5,069 nucleotides of DNA from Desulfobacteraceae bacterium. GTDB taxonomy: Bacteria; Desulfobacterota; DSM-4660; Desulfatiglandales; Desulfatiglandaceae. Each line of letters opens with the position of its first letter. Within the stretch, counting starts at the first letter, position 1. The position numbers and the translations under genes are program-made. The notes under the pieces were generated by a model. The model had not been told where the DNA came from. It did not search any database and was given only the letters and a program-made list of their open reading frames with translations. Location of the stretch: the NCBI GenBank assembly GCA_011048855.1, contig DSCZ01000538.1:1-5069 (forward strand). Direction: 5' to 3'. Positions 1 through 5,069 of the stretch are shown in pieces.

Positions 1-1
1 T

Positions 2-61
2 CCCATCCGGCATTTCCGGATGGGCACTGCTATGAAACGGCTGCGGTCCGGATTCCGGGCC
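2..61. repeat. Two GC-rich stem-loops downstream of rnfA
   Basis: A perfect 9-bp inverted repeat, CCCATCCGG and CCGGATGGG (2-10 and 16-24, 5-nt loop), and a second one, GGTCCGG and CCGGGCC (45-51 and 55-61, 3-nt loop; one G-T pair as written, one C-A mismatch in the minus-strand transcript). They lie 21 to 80 nt after the rnfA stop. On the minus strand the outer one ends one base from the window edge, so a T-run that would make it a terminator cannot be seen. It could equally be an intercistronic element before rnfB. Confidence 0.6.
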
Positions 62-81
62 GAGCCGGTGCCTGCACACGA

Positions 82-657
82 TTACACCATGCCTTTAAAA
101 GCGAAGAATGCAAGGGAAAGCATCCCCGCCGAAACGAGTCCTATCGAGGTGTCCTGTAGCGGCCTGGGCACTCTCGCGAGTATGATCCGTTCTCTGATGG
201 CCGCAAAAAGGATCAATGCCAACCCGAATCCTATGGCGTAGCTCAGTGAGGATGTAAGCGCTTCGATGAAGCTGTATTCCTCTTTCACATTTATCAAACA
301 TACGCCCATAACGGCGCAGTTGGTGGTTATCAGGGGAAGAAAAATCCCGAGGCCGGCATAGAGAGCGGGTACGGCCTTTCTTAAAAACATTTCGACGAAT
401 TGCACAAGGGATGCGATAACCAGGATAAAGGCCAACGTCCGGAGGTATTCGTAGCCGAAGGGCTTTAAAATGAAAGCATTCGTTATCCATGTGATCGCTC
501 CCGCCATCACCAGTACAAACACCACTGCCATGGCCATCCCGGTGGCTGTCTCCATACGTTTCGAAACACCCAGAAAGGGACAATTTCCCAAATATTGCAT
601 CAAAAGAATATTGTTAACGAAAATACAACTTATAGCCAGCAATATAAGATCACTCAT
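82..657 (-). CDS. rnfA: Rnf electron transport complex subunit A
   Basis: Integral membrane subunit of the Rnf ion-translocating oxidoreductase, 191 aa, the usual family length (about 190). About six hydrophobic segments are visible (roughly residues 5-25, 38-60, 70-91, 98-120, 132-154, 168-189). The family signature VNN...LGNCPFLGVS is at residues 14-32 and a second half-motif TTNCAVMG at 111-118. Cys26 and Cys114 are the conserved pair that, by homology with NqrE/NqrD and RnfA/RnfE, should share an intramembrane 2Fe-2S cluster with the RnfE pair. An SD-like AGGAG (664-668) sits 6 nt before the ATG, which fixes the start. The gene lies 40 nt downstream of rnfE and ends with TAA. It is distinguished from rnfE by the NCPFLGVS wording and the VNN start. 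No oddities in the frame. Confidence 0.96.
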   Translation of the reverse strand: MSDLILLAISCIFVNNILLMQYLGNCPFLGVSKRMETATGMAMAVVFVLVMAGAITWITNAFILKPFGYEYLRTLAFILVIASLVQFVEMFLRKAVPALYAGLGIFLPLITTNCAVMGVCLINVKEEYSFIEALTSSLSYAIGFGLALILFAAIRERIILARVPRPLQDTSIGLVSAGMLSLAFFAFKGMV

Positions 658-697
658 TGTCCTCTCCTTGGAGCCCGGGAAATCTTTTCAAATCTTT

Positions 698-1309
698 TTA
701 TTTTTTTCCGACCATGTTCATAATGCATAGCATCAGTCCAAGGCAAACAAAGGCCCCCGGCGCCTCTATCATGAAGGAAAACGGCTGAAATTCCGGGCCG
801 AAGACAGGCAGCGCGACACCGGACACCGGCACGGTGAAGGTTCCGCTGCCGAAAATTTCCCTGACCGCCGCAAGTGCGGTCAGCGAAAGAGTGAAACCGA
901 TTCCTATGCCCAGTCCGTCCGCAAGGGAAGGAATCGGGCTGTGCTTGGCCGCGAAAGCCTCGGCGCGTCCGAGCACGATGCAATTGACAACGATCAACGG
1001 GATAAAAATACCCAGTTTAAGGAAAAGAGGGTAGGCAAAGGCCTGCATCACCAGCTCCACGATCGTCACGAACGTGGCTATCACCACGATGAAGCAGGCG
1101 ATTCGTACTCTTTTAGGTATTACGGACCGCAGCAGTGAAATCAAAACGTTCGAGCACACCAGAACAAAAGTGGTGGCGATACCCATGCCGACGCCATTTT
1201 CAACGGTCTTGGTGACCGCGAGGATCGGACAGAGGCCGAGGACCAGCCGAAACGGCGGAATTTCGGCCCATAATCCTTTCGTGAATTCCTGTACCGTAGT
1301 TTTTGCCAT
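698..1309 (-). CDS. rnfE: Rnf electron transport complex subunit E
   Basis: Membrane subunit paralogous to RnfA, 203 aa. After a short cytoplasmic N-terminus (KGLWAEIPPFRLVLGLCP, residues 11-28) there are about six hydrophobic segments. The family motif GLCPILAVT is at residues 25-33 and the second VVNCIVLGRAEAFA at 107-120. Cys27 and Cys110 are the expected ligands of the intramembrane 2Fe-2S centre shared with RnfA; this role is known from the Nqr/Rnf family, not shown here. Many RnfE proteins read ENPVF or similar before the LGLCP motif; this one reads EIPPF. An AAAGGAG site (1320-1326) lies 10 nt before the ATG. The gap to rnfG is 22 nt. The reading frame ends in a Lys-Lys-stop A-run immediately before a duplicated AAAAGATTT stretch. 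Confidence 0.96.
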   Translation of the reverse strand: MAKTTVQEFTKGLWAEIPPFRLVLGLCPILAVTKTVENGVGMGIATTFVLVCSNVLISLLRSVIPKRVRIACFIVVIATFVTIVELVMQAFAYPLFLKLGIFIPLIVVNCIVLGRAEAFAAKHSPIPSLADGLGIGIGFTLSLTALAAVREIFGSGTFTVPVSGVALPVFGPEFQPFSFMIEAPGAFVCLGLMLCIMNMVGKK

Positions 1310-1331
1310 AAACCGTTGACTCCTTTGGAAT

Positions 1332-1916
1332 CTAGGATTTCAGCTCTGCTATAATATTATCCTTCAGCCGGATGTAAATATCGGCGATTTCCGAGACCGC
1401 CTGACAGACGCCACGGGACGTTATCGTTGCCCCGCTCAGGGCATCGATCGCGCCGCCGTCGGCCTTCACCTTGAAAGGCTCGGCCACCGGCTTGTCTTCA
1501 AACTGCCGTGAAAATGAAGGATCAGTCTTGGCGCGCGATCCGAGACCGGGAGTTTCACTGTGGGTCGTAACACCAACCCCCACAATACGGTCTGTTTCGA
1601 CGTTTATTGCTGCTACGACTCCAATTTCTCCACCATAACCTCCAGCGTAAGTCTCGAGCGCCACCGTGTTGAGACTGCCGTCGAATTCTCCTGCAAAGAA
1701 AGTTCGCTCAACATCCCCGTCGAGCAATTTAAAACTGGCTTCTACCGGGTCATTGGAAGATCCCTGCATGATCTGGCGGATCGTCGGTCCTTTGACGAAT
1801 ACGAGTTGCTGAAATTCGATACGGTCCCTGGTAGCGCTGCGAACCGTTGCGAGCAGGCCTCCGGCGACCGCACTGAACACGACGATTGTCAGAAAGAGCT
1901 TCAACATCTCACGCAT
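1332..1916 (-). CDS. rnfG: Rnf electron transport complex subunit G (covalent FMN protein)
   Basis: Mostly periplasmic flavoprotein of the Rnf complex, 194 aa from the chosen start. A single membrane anchor is at about residues 5-25, followed by an FMN-binding domain with GGYGGEIG (92-99), ETPGLGSR (121-128) and the flavinylation motif DALSGAT (158-164). Thr164 is the predicted residue to which ApbE attaches FMN through a phosphoester bond; Asp158 is at the canonical -6 position. An upstream in-frame ATG at 1971-1973 would add 19 residues rich in charge and lying inside rnfD. I prefer ATG 1914-1916 because an AAAGGGG site (1924-1930) lies 7 nt before it and translation then begins directly with the usual short charged stretch plus anchor. 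The start overlaps the end of rnfD by 8 nt, indicating translational coupling. Confidence 0.95.
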   Translation of the reverse strand: MREMLKLFLTIVVFSAVAGGLLATVRSATRDRIEFQQLVFVKGPTIRQIMQGSSNDPVEASFKLLDGDVERTFFAGEFDGSLNTVALETYAGGYGGEIGVVAAINVETDRIVGVGVTTHSETPGLGSRAKTDPSFSRQFEDKPVAEPFKVKADGGAIDALSGATITSRGVCQAVSEIADIYIRLKDNIIAELKS

Positions 1917-2877
1917 GCTTGATCCCCTTTCCCAGGGCTCTCGGCCGGATTTTATCAATGAGAGGATTTGCAACGTTCATCATCAATATCGCAAACACAG
2001 ATCCGTCAACAAATCCTCCGATGTTTCGAATGAGGATCGTCAGAAACCCGGCACCGGCACCGTAGATGATCATGGGAACCAGGTTTACCGGCGATGACGA
2101 ATCCTCGGGTGCAAGGAAGAATGCCGCTATCAGGCTGTATCCCGTCACAAGGTGAAGCAGGGGAGGGCCGTAGGTATCGGGGGCGGCTGCCTTGAAAATA
2201 AGTGCTGTCACGAACGCTCCAGCGAGGAACGACACGGGAATCTCCCACCTGACGATCCCTTTGGCTATCAGATATATCCCTCCCGCCAGAAGGCCGATGC
2301 CGAATGTTGAGCCGATTCCCCCCGCCTGTCTACCGAGCAGCATGTCGGTCAGCGCATATCCTTCAGCGCCCGCGGCTCCAAAGTTTTTCATCGCGGCAAG
2401 CGGCGTCAACATCGTGAATTCCATGTCGAAATAAACCAGTGCTTTGTCGAAATCCAGAATCCCCTTCCACGAAAGCATAAGCACCGCCATCGCCACTAAA
2501 ACAGGGTTGAAGGGGTTGCACCCGGTTCCTCCATAGATTTCCTTTCCGATCACTATGGCGATGAACGTGCCGAGTACGACTATCCACCAGGGAGCGGTCG
2601 CCGGCAAAAGCATCGCCAGGAGCAGGCCGATAAGTGCGGCGCTTCCATTTGTGAGGGCAGGGGGGCGCCGTGAAAGCCGGTTCATGATCGTTTCCCATAT
2701 CATGGCCGATGATACGCTCAAGGCCGTTACTCCAAGAGCAGGTGCACCGTATTGCAGGATTCCGAAGATAACTGCAGGGAGAGCAGCCAAAACAGCATTC
2801 CAGTTCCTGGCTCCTATGCTGCTGCCGTTGTGGAGAAAAGGGGCATGTTTTCCTACAAAGTATTTATCCTTGAACAT
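1909..2877 (-). CDS. rnfD: Rnf electron transport complex subunit D (NqrB/RnfD family)
   Basis: Polytopic membrane subunit, 322 aa, in the usual range for the family, which moves electrons through covalent FMN and is central to ion transport. Hydrophobic segments run nearly throughout from residue 27 to 310. Diagnostic stretches are the N-terminal SPH-like region (GKHAPFLHNG, 9-18), NGSAALIGLLLAMLLP (77-92) and GGTGCNPFNPVLV (116-128), matching the GG-GYNPFNP signature of NqrB/RnfD. The probable FMN-accepting threonine is Thr158 in TMLTPL (155-160), equivalent to the TxATPL site of other RnfD proteins, but with Leu in place of Ala and no Asp at -6. The GGAGG site (2884-2888) is 6 nt before the ATG. 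The start lies inside the end of rnfC (14-nt overlap), and the 3' end overlaps rnfG. Confidence 0.95.
   Translation of the reverse strand: MFKDKYFVGKHAPFLHNGSSIGARNWNAVLAALPAVIFGILQYGAPALGVTALSVSSAMIWETIMNRLSRRPPALTNGSAALIGLLLAMLLPATAPWWIVVLGTFIAIVIGKEIYGGTGCNPFNPVLVAMAVLMLSWKGILDFDKALVYFDMEFTMLTPLAAMKNFGAAGAEGYALTDMLLGRQAGGIGSTFGIGLLAGGIYLIAKGIVRWEIPVSFLAGAFVTALIFKAAAPDTYGPPLLHLVTGYSLIAAFFLAPEDSSSPVNLVPMIIYGAGAGFLTILIRNIGGFVDGSVFAILMMNVANPLIDKIRPRALGKGIKHA
1924..1930 (-). promoter_or_regulatory. Ribosome binding site deciding the rnfG start
   Basis: AAAGGGG inside the 3' end of rnfD is 7 nt before ATG 1914-1916. It supports the shorter rnfG start and coupling of rnfG translation to rnfD. 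Confidence 0.7.
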
Positions 2878-4165
2878 CGGAATCCTCCGCGCGGGCTATC
2901 CGTTCGGCCTCGTGTTTGCCAAGCATAATGTAGTGGAAGACAGGTATTTTTGCGGGACAGACATAACTGCACAGCCCGCATTCTATGCATGCATCGAGAT
3001 CATAAAGACCGGCGGCGTCTTCCCAGAGCCCATTTTCCAATACTCTGACAAGCATGTTGACCGGTATCCCCGCAGGGCAGGCTCTAACGCATTCACCGCA
3101 GTTTATGCAGTGAGAATCCGAGCTGAACGGGACTTCGGCCCTTTCCCGGATGAAAAGTGCCTCGGTATTTTTCAAAACCGGCGCATCTTCGCTGTGAATG
3201 CTTCTCCCGGTCATAGGGCCTCCCTGAACGATTAAATCACCCGGAGAAGTGTGAATGCCGGCGGCGGAAAAAACCTTCCCGACCGGTGTTCCTATTTTTG
3301 CGTTCACCAGGGCTGCGTCCCCGTTTTTGGTGACCACGGTCAGATGCTTGCGCACACCGGGGGTCCCGCTTTCGAATGCTTCGGCCATTGCAACCAGTGT
3401 TTCTGCATTTACGAAAGCCACTCCCAGCTCTTCGATTCTTCTACCGGCGGGAATTTCAAAATTGAAGGCTTTTTTCATGATCATTTCAGGAAGGGTAAAC
3501 GGGTAAACCGGCTCCACGACTGTTACCTCGGCACGGGTGATGCGAGCCATGGCTTCCAGGTATGGCGGAACCGCCACGAATATTCTACAGCCCCGGAAGA
3601 GGGGCCGGAGTCTTTCCATCCCCGCCCTGAGTTCTTCTGTTCTGGCTGCGAGAATGAACTGGTTTGTGGTCACGAATGGTTCAGTATCGATTCCGTAGAC
3701 GATAAATGCACGAATAGGCTTTTGAAGGGCCGAGATAAATGAAAAATCCGTATTTCCGGGGAGTGCATCCAGAAAGGGCATAATGGCGGATCCATCCGGC
3801 TCCTCTGCAGCTTTCCGGAACCCGGGGTCGAATTGCTCCTTTCGATCGACTTTTACGGCTATTTTCAGATAATTTTTTCCGGAATACCCGGTTTGCCCGG
3901 ATACCTGTGAGACCACACCGGTTACGGGAGATACCGCCGATGCCTTTACGCCCTCCAGTTCGACTGCAATACGCTGGCCGGTCTTCAGCGCAGCACCCAC
4001 CTGGAGGTTTTCAATCCCCCCGGTGACCGAAACACCGTTTCGATATATATGCAAAAACGCCGTCTCAGGTTCCGGGACACGGATCGGGATCTCTTTGTGT
4101 ATATTTTCCAGCACCGGAAACCTGAGTCCGGTTATTGCCGGGCCGAAAAAGGATTTGATGAGCAT
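2864..4165 (-). CDS. rnfC: Rnf electron transport complex subunit C, with divergent NADH/FMN-binding region
   Basis: Cytoplasmic Fe-S subunit of Rnf, 433 aa from the chosen start. Layout: N-terminal barrel-sandwich domain (about 1-110, with SPVTGVVSQVSG near 79-90), a Nqo1/NuoF-like central domain (about 115-235), an SLBB-like beta-grasp domain (about 273-320, ending near QGGPMTG), and a C-terminal two-cluster ferredoxin domain with CINCGECVRACP (Cys353, 356, 359, 363) and CIECGLCSYVCP (Cys393, 396, 399, 403), enough for two 4Fe-4S clusters. The usual RnfC GGIHPP start, the glycine-rich GGAGFPT-type loop and the ECEP motif are not found; the last is represented only by GIDTEP (158-163). The start at 4163-4165 is chosen over an in-frame ATG 30 nt upstream because AGGAGG (4171-4176) lies 5 nt before it. 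Family is certain; use of NADH is doubtful. Confidence 0.93.
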   Translation of the reverse strand: MLIKSFFGPAITGLRFPVLENIHKEIPIRVPEPETAFLHIYRNGVSVTGGIENLQVGAALKTGQRIAVELEGVKASAVSPVTGVVSQVSGQTGYSGKNYLKIAVKVDRKEQFDPGFRKAAEEPDGSAIMPFLDALPGNTDFSFISALQKPIRAFIVYGIDTEPFVTTNQFILAARTEELRAGMERLRPLFRGCRIFVAVPPYLEAMARITRAEVTVVEPVYPFTLPEMIMKKAFNFEIPAGRRIEELGVAFVNAETLVAMAEAFESGTPGVRKHLTVVTKNGDAALVNAKIGTPVGKVFSAAGIHTSPGDLIVQGGPMTGRSIHSEDAPVLKNTEALFIRERAEVPFSSDSHCINCGECVRACPAGIPVNMLVRVLENGLWEDAAGLYDLDACIECGLCSYVCPAKIPVFHYIMLGKHEAERIARAEDSDVQG

Positions 4166-4170
4166 GAACA

Positions 4171-4176
4171 CCTCCT
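4171..4176 (-). promoter_or_regulatory. Ribosome binding site deciding the rnfC start
   Basis: A full AGGAGG lies 5 nt before ATG 4163-4165. The alternative in-frame ATG at 4193-4195 would place this site inside the coding sequence and has no comparable purine run before it. Confidence 0.8.
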
Positions 4177-4218
4177 GACGCTGAACCTGGAACACTGATC
4201 AGAGGATTCTCAAATTTT

Positions 4219-4596
4219 TCAACCGGAGATATGACAGCCGGCGCATTTCACCGGCGCCTTGCCTGCATTTTCGTGGCAGCCGATGCATTGAAGATGCAAT
4301 GCATCATGGCGTTTCATCAGGTCTTCGCCGTCAGGTTTATGGCAGCCGGTGCATGACAGGGGTTTGCCATCTCCCTCATTCCAGGTATGGTGGCAGCCGG
4401 TGCAGGTGATCCCAAAGTGATTTTCAGACACATGACGCTTGTGGTCGAAAAAAACCGTGCCGCCGGTGTTTTCCAGCATGATTCTGGCCGGTTCTTCGGG
4501 TGCGTTTTTCGGGAAACCTGCATAGCATACAATTCCAGCCAGAAAAAGCACCACCGTAATGATGTAAACGGTATGACCGCTCAGAAAGACCTTCAT
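4219..4596 (-). CDS. Membrane-anchored or exported tetraheme cytochrome c3-type protein
   Basis: Small multiheme c-type cytochrome of 125 aa, first gene of the operon. An N-terminal hydrophobic segment (about residues 9-26) is either an uncleaved anchor or a signal peptide; a Cys at 24 is not in a good lipobox. Four CxxCH heme sites follow: CTGCH (65-69), CTGCH (82-86), CIGCH (104-108) and CAGCH (118-122). The FDHKRH stretch before heme 1 and the CHH after it are hallmarks of class III cytochrome c3; together with His97 or His101 they supply four distal ligands, so bis-His coordination of all four hemes is plausible. The likely role is electron exchange with Rnf on the periplasmic side. GTG (4597-4599) directly precedes the ATG; I chose the ATG because AAAGGA (4605-4610) is then 8 nt away. 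A start at the GTG would add one residue. Confidence 0.92.
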   Translation of the reverse strand: MKVFLSGHTVYIITVVLFLAGIVCYAGFPKNAPEEPARIMLENTGGTVFFDHKRHVSENHFGITCTGCHHTWNEGDGKPLSCTGCHKPDGEDLMKRHDALHLQCIGCHENAGKAPVKCAGCHISG

Positions 4597-4693
4597 CACG
4601 GTGTTCCTTTTTTCAAATGAGAGCCCGGCTGCACCTTTCCAAATACAGAGCTTTATAGATTAAACATTCCACCTACCCGGCACATGGGGACGC

Positions 4694-4720
4694 AAAAAGA
4701 CTTCCGGATTCGCGGAAGCC
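4694..4720 (-). terminator. Terminator-like hairpin in the leader (candidate attenuator)
   Basis: Minus-strand arms GGCTTCCG (4713-4720) and CGGAAGTC (4699-4706) pair over 8 positions, one of them G-U, around a 6-nt loop, and are followed at once by TTTTT (4694-4698). That is the architecture of an intrinsic terminator, but it stands about 100 nt upstream of the cytochrome and downstream of the promoter. A competing small stem, GCGG-CTT-CCGC, uses part of the 5' arm. The U-run is short, so termination would be partial at best. Confidence 0.45.
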
Positions 4721-4730
4721 GCACCCCAGG

Positions 4731-4753
4731 TAAAACCCACAGCCAGGGTTTTA
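4731..4753 (-). repeat. Perfect 8-bp hairpin in the leader
   Basis: TAAAACCC and GGGTTTTA pair perfectly (4746-4753 with 4731-4738) around a 7-nt loop. It lies 10 nt before the 5' arm of the terminator-like hairpin. There is no T-run directly after it on either strand, so it is not itself an intrinsic terminator. It may be a structural or anti-terminator element. Confidence 0.5.
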
Positions 4754-4850
4754 AATAAAATGGTGGAGGCATCATAAGGCTCAAGGCCTGGAAGGCGCAT
4801 TTTCAATTTAAACCGACGAAGCCTGTTTACATCGCCTGAATCTGCCTCCT

Positions 4851-4878
4851 TGTATAAGAAACAGCGCCGAATTGTCAA
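4851..4878 (-). promoter_or_regulatory. Predicted sigma-70-type promoter of the cytochrome-rnf operon
   Basis: On the minus strand a perfect -35 hexamer TTGACA (4873-4878) is followed after 16 nt by TATACA (4851-4856), a 4 of 6 match to the -10 consensus. Transcription would start near 4843-4845, leaving a leader of about 245 nt before the cytochrome. It is the best promoter match I found upstream of the first gene; no sigma-54 site was found. Confidence 0.6.
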
Positions 4879-5069
4879 GGAGCTTTTACCGCCCTGGAAC
4901 TCCGATATAAGGGTCGAAAAAAATTGAATTTTTTTCAAAAAAGTGACAAGTTGCTGTTTTTCTGTTTCTTTTGCCACTATCGCGAAATGGCGTAGTGAGC
5001 CTATCAGATCGGCACGTGAGGCGAAGAATTTTCACACACATACGGGGGGATATAGCGAGATGCGGGAAA
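4879..5069. other. Upstream intergenic region without a supported gene
   Basis: About 190 bases upstream of the -35 box. They contain an A/T-tract block (4917-4942) and an imperfect inverted repeat (4975-4997). No open frame with a ribosome binding site is complete here. The minus-strand frame 4660-4977 crosses the region but begins with a GTG lacking an SD and runs through the promoter. Confidence 0.6.
5060..5069 (+). CDS. Possible start of a divergent gene, cut by the window edge
   Basis: On the plus strand a GGGGGG run (5044-5049) lies 10 nt before an ATG at 5060-5062, followed by codons for Arg and Glu before the sequence ends. The spacing would suit a ribosome binding site, and the position suits a gene transcribed away from the rnf operon. 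Only three codons are visible, so neither coding nature nor product can be judged. Confidence 0.2.

Larger units (their letters stand above)
4597..4844 (-). promoter_or_regulatory. Long structured 5' leader of the cytochrome-rnf operon
   Basis: About 245 nt lie between the predicted transcription start and the cytochrome start, far longer than needed for translation. The leader holds a perfect 8-bp hairpin (4731-4753) and a terminator-like hairpin with a U-run (4694-4720), plus shorter complementary segments upstream (AGGCG near 4834-4838 with CGCCT near 4793-4797; AGGC and GCCT around 4778-4790). No open frame in it has a convincing ribosome binding site. I do not recognise a known riboswitch consensus; regulation by attenuation is an inference from the hairpin order. 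Confidence 0.4.

Noticed and set aside
2555..3235. Plus-strand open frame of 226 codons opposite rnfD and rnfC
   Set aside because: It lies antisense to two clearly identified genes, has no recognisable domain and spans the rnfC-rnfD junction; it is a shadow of codon bias on the other strand.
3251..3742. Plus-strand open frame of 163 codons with many Cys and His
   Set aside because: Antisense to the central part of rnfC; the Cys and His residues do not form a known metal-binding pattern.
4165..4195. Longer rnfC start adding 10 residues
   Set aside because: The strong AGGAGG site would then be inside the gene, and the extra residues are not like any RnfC N-terminus.
4691..4871. Known riboswitch (fluoride, cobalamin, FMN, c-di-GMP, THF considered)
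   Set aside because: Some short words resemble parts of the fluoride consensus, but the required pseudoknot partners and conserved cores are absent; no known class could be supported by eye.
4660..4977. Minus-strand open frame of 105 codons upstream of the cytochrome
   Set aside because: It begins with GTG without an SD, runs through the predicted promoter and both leader hairpins, has poly-A derived Lys/Phe content at its start and resembles no family I know. An internal ATG at 4800 also lacks an SD.
1..5069. CRISPR arrays, tRNA or rRNA genes, insertion sequences
   Set aside because: No regularly spaced repeats, no tRNA-like cloverleaf or rRNA segment, and no transposase-like frame or terminal repeats were seen; the window is a compact housekeeping-type energy operon.

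Overview
The window carries most of an rnf operon on the minus strand, so transcription runs from the right edge to the left. The order is: promoter and leader (about 4600-4880), a tetraheme c3-type cytochrome (4219-4596), then rnfC, rnfD, rnfG, rnfE and rnfA (82-657). Genes are packed tightly. rnfC and rnfD overlap by 14 nt, rnfD and rnfG by 8 nt, and the remaining gaps are 22 to 53 nt, so a single transcript is very likely. rnfB, which normally follows rnfA, does not start in the 81 bases left before the edge. Those bases hold two GC-rich stem-loops instead.

A periplasmic multiheme cytochrome placed directly in front of rnfCDGEA is typical of sulfate-reducing or related syntrophic Desulfobacterota (former Deltaproteobacteria), and is also known from Methanosarcina. 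Shine-Dalgarno sites, a TTGACA promoter and moderate GC content point to a bacterium. I infer an anaerobic sulfate reducer or close relative; the species cannot be named from this window.

Rnf is a membrane redox pump that links electron flow between low-potential ferredoxin and an acceptor to Na+ or H+ transport. RnfA and RnfE form the membrane core and hold the conserved Cys pairs for an intramembrane 2Fe-2S centre. RnfD and RnfG carry covalent FMN. RnfC is the cytoplasmic Fe-S subunit. Here RnfC keeps both 4Fe-4S motifs, but its NADH/FMN-binding region has lost the usual glycine-rich GGAGFPT-type loop and most of the ECEP motif. With the adjacent cytochrome, this suggests a complex that passes electrons between a cytoplasmic donor and periplasmic c-type cytochromes rather than a standard ferredoxin:NAD+ enzyme.

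The right-hand 470 bases contain no convincing gene. They hold a good sigma-70-like promoter, a long leader of roughly 245 nt with two strong hairpins (the second followed by five U, hence a candidate attenuator), an A/T-tract block and an imperfect inverted repeat upstream. A divergent plus-strand gene may start at the extreme right edge.
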